Shown piece by piece: positions 19,260 through 31,200 of a stretch of 43,163 nucleotides of DNA. This DNA is from a virus. The DNA lies in IMG/VR virus record IMGVR_UViG_3300025646_000093, positions 1 through 43,163 of that record; one strand, written 5' to 3'. The first letter of the stretch is position 1, and each line of letters opens with the position of its first letter. Below the pieces are notes generated by a model that was not told where the DNA came from, did no database searches, and saw only the letters and a list, made by a program, of their open reading frames with translations. The translations under genes were made by a program, and so were the position numbers.

Positions 19260-22200
19260 CTATTCTGCCAAAAATACTTTTAATAATGCACCAAGTTCTC
19301 TTAACCCATATCCACGCCTTTGTATTGTTGGATAAGTTGTTAAACCAGAAGAAGCAGTATATCCATCCAGTTGTATTGATAATGGTGTTGAAGATCTATT
19401 CAAGTTGCTAAATCTTCCCCAAGAAAATCTTCCTTTAATTTCAGATCCAGAAGTATTAATTCCCGAATAATTTAAATCATCTAAAACATTACATATTAAT
19501 TCACCTCTTAAATTTAAATCTACAATACTGTGAATTTCGTAAATGTTATCACAATAGGTCGTTCCTATGGAAATAACACTAGATCCATCCGAATTTATAG
19601 ATGTAACCCCATTACCAACATGCGTATCGAAAACATAAATTGGATATCCAACCTTTAAAGTATCAATATCGGAATTTTGGTTATATTCAGTAAAAAATTT
19701 AATCGCTAAATTAGTTCCAATTCCATCACAAGTAGTAATTCCAGTAATTATTCCAGAAAAACCTTCAACAAATCGAACATTTTTTATTTCTTCATGACCA
19801 AATGGTGGTATGGGAGCAATAATTTGAGGAATATTATCAGTTGTATAACCATATCCCGGATTAATTATATCAAATGGTGATGTAATTGTTCCTGCAGAAG
19901 AAACTGTGGCATATATAATTGCTTCTGTACTAATTCCTGGAGTTGAATTCATTTTCAATAGTATACTATTTCCAATTCCAACATATCCACTACCACCATC
20001 AGAAATATTAATATCGGAAATAGTAGAATCAGAAGAAACAGTTGCTGTCAACGCTGCAGAAACTTGAGTAACTGGATCTATGATAAAGGCATCAAATGAA
20101 GAAATTATTGATGCTGAATTATCTTCTTCATAATTAAAAAACTCTGCATTATCTACAAATATTTCAGTATCTGAAGAATTTACTGTTTTTATTATATTTG
20201 CAGTTGGGAACACTAAAGATTCTAAACTGTCTCTGTCTTTAAATTGTGTTATTTGATTTGTTACAATATCTGTTTTTTGTGGAATTATGTTTATAGGTTT
20301 TAAATTAGTGTCATCAATTCCTTGACCAAAATAAATTCCAGTTTCAAAAGTGTCGGAAGATGTAATATATGATATTACTCTTGGATCTTGATCTACTGAT
20401 AATGGTAATGAATTATTTTTCTTAATTTGTACAGTATCCCCTGGTTTAATTTTTGGATAAACTGATAATTCTACACTGTCCACTCCTGCAGTTCCCCTAT
20501 AAAAGAATATAGAGATATTATCTTCATATTTGGGAGGTTCATTAAACTTTATAGTAGTTCCTCCACTGTAAGTGTAAGAAACTCCAGGTTCTTGCATAAC
20601 TCCATTAACAAAAATGAGTAATATTGTTGAAAAATCTATTATTGAAGCTGCTGGATCAGTTTTACTACGTTCAAAACTTAATAACACATTATCTTTTACT
20701 AAAGGAAATCTTGTTCTTACTCCATTTTGTAATGATTTTATACTATCAACAAAATCAAATTCTCCAACTTGCCATGAAGAAAATGTATCAAATTTAATTT
20801 CTGTAACTGTAAACACTATTGGTTCTACTGGACTCGAAAGACCACTAGCTGTTGTTAAACCAGAAACAGTTAAAACATCTCCAAGTTCAAAATTATATCC
20901 TGGTTTGGTAATTTTGAAATCACTAACGTAATATGATCTAGATTCTATACCACTTACTCTTTCTGATGGTGAAACTTCTATAGTTATTGAAAGACCTATT
21001 CCAGTTTCGGAAGTGCTTCCAATAGAAGGTCTATAAATTCCAGTTACTGGTAAATTTTGATACGTAGGATCTGAAATTGATACTGATGGATTAGAATACC
21101 CACTACCACCATTAACAATATTAAATTCTGTTATTGATCCTCCAGATCCAACATAAGCAATAATAGTTGCTGCAGACCCAACATGAGAACCATCAGTAAC
21201 AGCAACAGAAACTGAACTATAATATCCAGATCCTCTAAACTCGTCACCAAAATCAAATCCAAATGACGTTGTTAGTGATTCTGTATTAGTAGTTAGTTTT
21301 GATATAACTATGGAGTCAGTAAGTATTTCAGTTACCAAAGTATCAAATTGCAAGATATTTGTTTCATTTGGTACTTTTAAATTGACATGTTGTGGAATTA
21401 AACTTACATCATCGACATATTTGTTCAAGATGTTCATAACTTTTTGATTTACTTTAATACTATTAGTATTAATTCCAGATATTATGTCTGTAGATACCCC
21501 AATAACTCCAGTTGCTGCTAAACCAACTATAATTGAAGTTGTAAATCCAATATGACTAATAGAACCTCCAGATCCAACCTTAACATCTAAAACATCGGAA
21601 GGAACACCAAAAAGAGGAGCATAACCGTATCCACCAGTATATGCTAATGAAACCAGTACTCCACCTTTTGGTAAATCATTTTGATTTACATCATAGTCAA
21701 CCGTAAATGATTCTGATGTGTTTGGTAAAGTTATTCCTTTAAATCTTACGCTGGAAATTCCATCATTAGTTAAAAGTTCATAATTATTTCCAGTGTTGTT
21801 ATTGACATCTGGTGTTTGGAAAATATCATTAATTAAAAGAATACTGTTTCCGGGTTGGGCATCAGAAATTAGGTTCCCCTCAGTATAAAGTGTAAATGTT
21901 CTACCAATACCACTAAATTGTAAAGATATATCATCATAAATTCTATTAATACTATAATCTTTTTTCAAATAAACTCTTCCATTAAAAGTAGATTTTGGTA
22001 ATGGGAGATAATTATCTGCAAACAAAGCATTATTTCCTTTTCCATCTGGTGCTTCTGAGAACCATATTTTGTTACCAACAATATTATATGAACCTCTATA
22101 GATTCTTACATTAGCTCCATCAGTATGCTCACTCTCATAAGAACCAAGAGCACCTCTATTAACTCTACATAGGGGAAAAGTTCCGATACCATTAATTGGT

Positions 22201-25200
22201 CCAGTTTGCGTTGTTCCCAAACCAACACCAATAACAGTCATATACTCGTCATCAATTTTAAGAATATCAATTGGTTGAATTGATGATATTCCAGATAAAG
22301 AAATAAATGATGTGCCAGTGCTAACAACTCCATTAAGGTTTCCACTTAAAGTTTTTGATAGTGGGGTATATGTTAATGGAGATTGAAGAACACCATTAAC
22401 AGTTAAAATAGTTTTTTCAAGTTTTTTCTTCATTTCAAACTTATGAACATTTCCCGATCCATAGTTTGTAAAAGTAAATGCTATTCCACTTTTAGTTCCA
22501 GTTATTGTAAAATTATTCTCATCTATTTTTTTAGCATAAACTATAGATGGACATAAATCGGTTACAATTCCAACTTGATATGACTCTCTAAAAGTAGTAG
22601 CAGTTGAAACGTTATTAAAAGTTACTGAATAATTTAAATTATCTGAATAATAAACTGTATCATTCGAATCTGGAATAATTTCTGAAGATGTTATAGAATT
22701 AATGCCTATAGAAGTTATTGTTCCATATTGGACATTACCATCTATAGAAAATATTCCGGATCCAAGTTCCAATATTGTGGTATTTGCTATTCCGGTAATA
22801 ATATTAGAATTGGTAGATACACTTCCAACAAAATAACTATAAGTTTGCCCTATACTGATAATTTTTGAATCATCAGGTATGTTTACTCCATAAAATACAT
22901 TAGGATCTGTAAATATTATTCCTTCGGTCGAAGCTATTCCAGTTATTGTTTCAAATCCAACTATAGAATCTCCAATAAAAGTAGTTCCACCAACAACTGT
23001 GGTACTTATTCCTATTGAACTTGCGGCAACACCTACCAAAGTTGATCCAGGAGAATATATTAATTCTTCATTATCTTCAAAAAAGTGATTTCTTATAGTA
23101 AACGTTCCGGTAGAAAAATTAAATTGATTTGTATTTTTAGGATTAAATTTCTTTTCAAATATAGGGAGTCTATTCCAATTTAAATCAAAATCTAATCTAT
23201 CTTTTCCATAATTATTAATAGATCCATATTTATTGATGTATATTCTTTCTCTGGATGGACCATATGATAAAATTTCGGGAATATTAAACTCATCATTTTC
23301 CGAATAAAAAATATTATGAACTGATTGAACTAAAAGTTCACTAGAACTGAAATCGGGATCTGGATGGAACAAAATATTTACAAGAGACCCATCATTTTGA
23401 GTAGAAAAAGTTCCTAATCCTACGGAAGTTCCAACTGTAATAAAAGGATCGCTTTGTAATTTAGTAGTTACTTGGTCGCTAATAACCAAAGTTTGATAAA
23501 TTGATACGGTTGATCCGATAGAAACTCTTATTAATGACTTTAAAGAAGATTCTACAGAGCTATCAAAAGTTTTAATTGTAGTTATACCCGTTATATTTAA
23601 ATATTCACTTTCAATTCTAACAGTTTTTTCCGACCCTTCTATTTGGTCTTCAACTAAAAATCTATAAGTTCCTATTCCTAAAGAAGTATTTCCAATTGCA
23701 CAAGTTTTTGTTTTTATAACAACATTATTATTTGTAGAGTTTGTAAAATTTAAACTTAAAATACCAGAGTCCTCTGTCAATCCAAAAGTTCCTATATATC
23801 CAGCAGAAAATCCACCAAGATACTGTGAAGAATCAAAATAAAATTCTGATAAATGAGTATTATTTCCAGTATATGTTCCAACAACTTCATAATAATTTAA
23901 AGAATAATCATCAGTGTTAATAATTAAAGAAGACGAATGTATTGTATGATATTCGCTAGATAAAGCTCTAAAAACTGACGTAGTAAATCCAACTTCATTT
24001 TTTATCGTTCTTGCTTCACTAAACAATCTAAGAAAACCATAATCTGTAATTCCAAATCCAGTGACATTAGGTAAAGTAAAATAATCCGCGTAAATTTTTA
24101 GATCATAGCTAGTGTTATATGGATCTGTGGGATTAAATTTTAAATAAGGATTTCCAACATTATTAAGATCACCTTCAAAATATCCAAGTTCAAAATTAGT
24201 GTAAATATTTGATTTATTTAAAGTATAAGTATTTTTAAAATCATTCAATATTACTAAATCCGATATTTGATAAGATTTTTCATCTTGCTCATCTTCTGTT
24301 ATGTTGTAAACTTGAACAGTGAATTTTGCATAGAATTGAGAAATATCATAATCAACTGCTTCCAAAAAGGTATCTTTATTAAATTCTGAACTAGAAAAAC
24401 TATTACTAATATCATCTATTTGTAAAACTCTATTTGATCTACACTCAATATAATTGCTTAGTTTTTTATTTAATAGTCTAATGTTTGAAGAAGAACCAGA
24501 AAAAGGTTCATAATCTAATGCTAAATCATAATTTTTTATAATATCAACCCTTTCTTGATTGTCTAAATTCAAAACAGTTGTTAAAGTTGATGATGTGCTA
24601 GCAATTGAAGTTTTAGATGTAGAAGTAAATCCTATTTCTCCAAAGTTTTTAGTTCCTATTGGGTGGACTAATTTATTAAGCGGTTCTGCATATTTGTCAT
24701 ATTCCACATTACTTTTTATAGAATATGATAAATTTTGATAATAATCATTATCTGGTAAAGATTGAGTATCATAATTTAACTTTCCAATATCATTTTCCCA
24801 TCCAATTATGGTTCTTCCTGTGGAAGAATAATTAAATCTAGCAGAATAATCAAAAACATCAGATAGAATTGCTTCAGAATTAGAAGATGTCCCTCTTATA
24901 ATATCAAAACGTTTAATATTATCTAAAGTATTTGAAACAGTAATTGAATTATATAATACTGTTTTAACTTCAATATCACTTGGAACGTTATTGAGATATA
25001 ATTTTTCTCCTTCTTCAAAAAGACTCTTAGTTTGTGTTATTTCAAATACCGGATAATTATTTTCATTTATTGCCGTACTATATGTTGTTTGACTTAAAAC
25101 AGGTATACCTGGATTGAAAGTATATGGAGATATGTCATATTTTAATACCGCATTTCCTGGATCATTAATAAATTCAACAACTCTGAAAAATCTATATCCG

Positions 25201-28200
25201 TGGTCTGAAGAATTAAATCCATCTCCAGGGAAAGTAACATTACCAAATTCATCTTCAGATGGTCCTTTTTGAACACCTTCAACAAAAATATAGTCTCCAG
25301 TAACAAACGGTTCAACAGTAAAACCATAAATTGGAGGAGTTCTAACACTAGCATGTACAATACCATTTATTACTGTCGTTATGCCTGTAATTGTAACACC
25401 ATTACTATTATTAGTTGTGTATAGTCTATGAACAGCAGAAGATAAATTTTTCGGTCTTGAGATTATGTTCACTGATCCGATAGAACTTCCATTTAAAGAT
25501 ATTCTAATTATTCCCAAATCAACTACTTTTCTTGATAAAGTATTAATTATAACATAATTTGGTAAGGATAAGTAATTTTTACCACCGTAAGAAACTCTAA
25601 TATCAGTTATTTCTTCATTATCTGACAATAATAATAATTTATTTAAATTTGCAACAGGTCTTAATGTGTTGTCCGATGGATAATCGAATCCATCATTTAA
25701 TATTTCAATAGATCTAAACTTTCCTATAGATTCGGATTGTACTGAAATAATTGCATTACTTCCAGCATAATTTCCAGAATATGAAGTATCAACACCCAAT
25801 ATTCTAGGTAATTGTAAATATCCTGTTCCACCATTCAATACTTTTATTGAGTTTATAGGACCAATAGCATTTTTAGAGTCTGTATGATATCTCATATCAA
25901 CAGTTTGACTGGAAGTATATGTTAAAGACTCTGGTATATTCTTTAAACTAACATAAAATGAAGTGCTTGAAGCTCCAGAAATAACATATTTTGATGAGTT
26001 ATACAAACTCTCTGTAAATATTATTTGATAATCTGTTACAGATTCATTTGAAAAAATTGGATACCCATCTTTAGTTAATGAATAATATAATGCTGGTATA
26101 GAATTATCATAATTAATTGTAAGATAACCATCAACTCCTACAGTACCTCCATTATTTACGTTAAATAATGAAGATGATCCAGTAGAAACAAAATTTTTGT
26201 TAAATTGTTTATCATAAAAAATTCCCAAATTATATCCAGTTAATGAAGAATCTGAAAGATCAAACGATAAATTATTATTTTTTATTACTATTAACTGTGG
26301 ATTAACTTTAGATAGTTCTTGTTCAGGTCCACCAACATCGGAGATACTCATTTCTTGTGCTGGGAAAGACACGGAATCGTCATAAGATTCGCACAATTTG
26401 ATAGTATTTCGATCAACTTTATTTACAAAATAAATACCCGTCGATATACCACCAGTTACATAATTTTCTGTATTATAAAAAACTTTTTGTCCATTATAAA
26501 AAGTATGGTCTAATATAGTAATCGTGTTTTTTGTTGTACTTATTCCCGCAGAACTAAATCCTACAGCATCAAATAACATAATATCGAAATTTTGGTTATA
26601 CTTCACTTTTAATGGTGATGAGGTAGTTATTCCTCCAGAATTTAATTGTGGAGTAATTTCTAAATTAATAGTATCTCCATTTTGTAGTCTATGTGGAGAA
26701 TCAGTTGTTATTTTTGTTGTTATTTTTGAACAAGTTCCTGTTATAATAGATTGACTTCTTTCAAATTTATAATCATATCTATTTGAACCATTAGATACAA
26801 AATATAACCCAGAAGTAGTAGTAGTCAATCCAACTTCAGTTACAATACCAATAAAATCTTTTGATTTTTTAATTACATATAATTCTTGACCTTCATTCAC
26901 ATCTGGTGGAATAGTAAATTCAGATGAATCAGAAGAATTGGAAACATTAAGAGATGCACTTCCTGATGTGGGACTAACTGACAAGTGAATTAAATCATTT
27001 GTTTCAAAAGGATGGTTTGGTAAGTATATACTTCTTGTTGGTATAGAAACCTTTTTGGAAGAATCTGCGTAATATTGAGTAAATAAAGTTTCTAATCCAT
27101 CGGCAGTTCCAACTCCAATAGAAATTTGTGGATTAAAATAAACGATAGATTTATTTTCAGAAGTGAAGTTTTTGGAATTTAAATTTATTTTAAATTTGCA
27201 TGGTATTTCAACTACCGTAGAAAATGCCGTATGGGATATTCCTGTTTGATTTCTTTGACACCTTAAAATATTATTTTCAAATATATTTAAAATATTAAAC
27301 TTCTCTTCTCCTATAGAAATGCTACTACCAATACTAATATTAGGTAATGGTCTATCCAAATAAATGTCAGTAGATACGCCAACAGAAGATGCGGAATCTA
27401 AATCTCTAAGTAAAACTGCAGAAGATACATCTACATTTATCTTATGATTTCCATTCAAATTTCTTATGGAAGATGTGCTTAAACCACTAATTTCAATATT
27501 ATCTTGGTCGGAAAAATTATGTGATGGTAGAATAGTGACTTCTATAGAAGAAGGATTATGCCAAGTAAACACAGCATTTTCATAAATTAAATATGATGTG
27601 TTTATATCGACTATTTTAGCATCGTTAAAAACACTAGAAATTATTGCTGAAGCACCAGAACCGTTAGTACTAGTATTATCAAAAATAATACTATCTCCAA
27701 CACTGTATCCTTGACCGGAATTTTGAACTTCTAAATTTTCTACTGCCCCAGTTTGGACAGATTTGATTTCACATCTTTGCTTTATACCATAATTTTTAGG
27801 TAGAAAATAATTTCCAGAATATCTTCTATTGACCCTATATGGAGCAGTATTTCTCAGGAACTTATTAGAATCTAAATCATCGTTTTGATCCAGTATAAAG
27901 TTATCATTTGGTTTTGATTTATAATAATTTCCAATAATATATGGAAATTCTGGAACTATTTCAGTTTGTGCTGCAGTAGTAACATCCAATTTTGTACTGC
28001 AAAAATAAGCATATATTCCATTTGGAAATTCTGGTGTTTTTGAAAATCTTCCGTTATACTCATCTAAATCACCAGAATCAGTGTATTGATAGTCATCAAC
28101 AAAAAATCCTGGAGGTAATTCATCTAAATTAGGTCTATTATATACTTTAGAAGGATCTAAAGTATATCCACTAATTAATCTAACAATAGATGATGAAAAA

Positions 28201-31200
28201 TTAGATGGATCTTCATACCCAAATGGGCCATATATTGGATTACCATCTTTTGCCCAACCAATTATTCTAGAGTGTAAAGTGTTTGGATTTGGATCTTTAA
28301 AAGAAACACCTTCTCTAGCAGAAAAATATCCATTTACACCGTATGTTAAACCTGTTTTTTCTTTATTTTCTAGGTAAAATTCTCCAGGATAACGATAATA
28401 ATCATTAACTACTAATGATCTTATAGTAGGAACTAAAACTGCTCCTTGACCTGGAGTAGATATATTAATAGTAGTAGATTCATCATATCCAATACCCGAA
28501 TTTAACACTACTACAGAATCAATCAAACCATCTACTACGTTAGCCCTCAATTTACACCCTATTCCTTTTCCAACTACTTCCAAATCTATAGATTTGTCAT
28601 AGTTAGAACCTTTGTTTTGAACTTGAACTGATAATACTTTTCCACCAATAATTAATGGTTTTAATTGAGCACCAAATCCTCTGTTTATCGTTATTAGAGG
28701 TTTAATATTCAAATTAAGTGCGGTAGACCCATAGTCAGATCCTCCATCATACAAATATGCTCCAGTAACACTTCCTCTTACTATTGGTGTTAATTTAATA
28801 TCTGAAGAAATTCCCGCATATTCTGCAGCAACTTCTACTGTTATTTTGGGGTATGAAAATGTATGATATCCATTTCCAACATAATTAATATTTACTGGTT
28901 TTCTTTTTATATAATCTATTCTGGTAATTTGACTTTCATTTTCATCTATTGCTCCACCATAAGAGAGTTGAAATTGATTTTCATTAATTTTTAAAACATA
29001 ATACTTATCAGAAGTTGTCAGACCAACAATACCCTCATTTTCATATGAATAATTAATTAAATCCCCATCATTAAAATTATGATCTTTAAAAGTTATAATA
29101 TTTGTTTGTGTCGATATTCCAGATGGGTTGACATTTAAAACTTTATATGTATACCCTTCCCCAGGATTAACAACTCTAACATAAGATAATACTTTAATAG
29201 GATCATATAATCTAAATTTATGAATTCCATAAGTATTTGCTGTTGTTAATCCAACAGTATTGACTCCAGAAGTAGCATCAGAAAATGTAGAGAATAGACT
29301 AATACTTGTGGAGTTTAGAATTTTGGCATAATAAATTCCACCATTCACCAAATATTCTCCACTATCTAAATTAGATCCCCCAAAAGATCCTATACCTATT
29401 CCCAAATTTCCGTTAGAATTATAAACTATTTTTTGATGCTCATCTAAGCCATGAGGTTCTTTAAATATAAAAGAATCATTTTGATAATTGACAGATCCGC
29501 CAAACTCTAAAGACTGAGCATTAAATGATATTTCTCTATATTGTTTCTTTACTATAGGATCAAAAACAGCATTTTTTCCATTTCCACCTTTAGCGGAAAT
29601 AGAAATAATTCTTTCAATACCATATTGCTGAGGATCAACTAATACATCAACAAAATTACCGCTTACTATTAAATTAACTTTTGCGGTCGATCCAATCCCA
29701 GTATTTGGGGCAGTGACCGAAACAGAAGGTGGATTAATAACATCATAATTAAATCCAGAATTAGAAACGTCAACGTTTTCTAATGGTCCATAATAAACTT
29801 TATCGGTAGATTTATAGTTAATAATGTCAACACCATCAATAAAAGATCCTATAATTCCCGGTTCTGTTTCTACATTTTTTTCAGACACAGGATTAATAGA
29901 GTTATCCAGAGGAATGGATTTTAATGAATTTGAAGGATTTAAAATTTGAGATGCGTGTTGAATAAGGACGAATTTATGCTCACCCAAATCAGTATTTTTG
30001 TCAAACCTTAAAAAGTCTTTTACTGGTAAAAAAGAAATAGCAGAATATAATCTTATTTTATTTTTTTGTGGTAAAACTTCAACATAAAATTCGGAATTAT
30101 TTTGCAGACCATTTATCGGAGATTCTGTTGTATAAAAATATTTTACAACATCACCAGTTAAAAATGGAACATCATTATCAAATGATAATACAGTATATTT
30201 TCCCCCTAAAACGCCATCAAAAAATTCTTCAGAATCCAGAGAATTTTTAATCTGCTTTGAAGACTCCTTAACATCTAGATTAATTTGTCTAGACGGTAAA
30301 GAGTTTGAAGCAATATACATGGTATTATCATAAATGTAAGTATTTTGAACATTTGATAATATGTTAGGATACTTTAGTGGAACAATAGAACTTGATGCGT
30401 ATTGATACTTTCTTCTTATTGCTATTTTTTGATATGGTAAAATACCTTCTATTGGAGTATCTAAAACTACTTGATTTTGGTCAATAGAATTAACAACAAC
30501 ATTTTGCAACACTACCATTTCAGTGTCTTTTAATAAAATGTCAACAAAATCATTTACCTTTAATGAAGTATCATCTGGATTTTCATAAAGATTTATTGCT
30601 GGAGATCCTAAAGAAAATGACTGAACATCATAACTAGATCTTATATTATAAATCAAAGAATTAAAAGCATACTCTTTTATAGTTTTATTTTCAACATCTG
30701 AACTAATATTGCTACCAAATTCTCCCATTTCAATTAGATCACCAGCCTTTAAAAGGTTGAATTTTTCTATATTTTCTACATCATATAAAGATGAAATAAC
30801 AGTAAATTCTACTTTTTTTGTAATATCTCCATTTTCGTATCCATAAACAATATAATCTTTAAAATATAAATCTTTTCCAGAGTTTATAGACCTTGAAATT
30901 CCACTACATCCATAGAATTGATTAACACTTTTACTTTGATATGTTATTTGCTGACCATCACATACAAATTCTCCAGAATCTTCAAATCCTATTGTAGAAT
31001 CAACTGTAATTGTAGAAGATCCAGAACTAACAAAGTCAGTTACTTTAGTTTTAGGTGTAATTTTGAAATTACCTTCAACTATATCATCATCACCATACCC
31101 ATAAAATAAGTGAATTTTATAAACAGTTTTATTATTTTTTGTTGATATATCTACCTTAGATACTGGTCCAGAAAAGGTATTGTCATTACTTTTTATTTGT

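Noticed and set aside
25142-25366. Second minus-strand frame inside gp7 as an embedded gene
   Set aside because: It is leucine- and methionine-rich out-of-frame translation of AT-rich coding sequence with no ribosome site.
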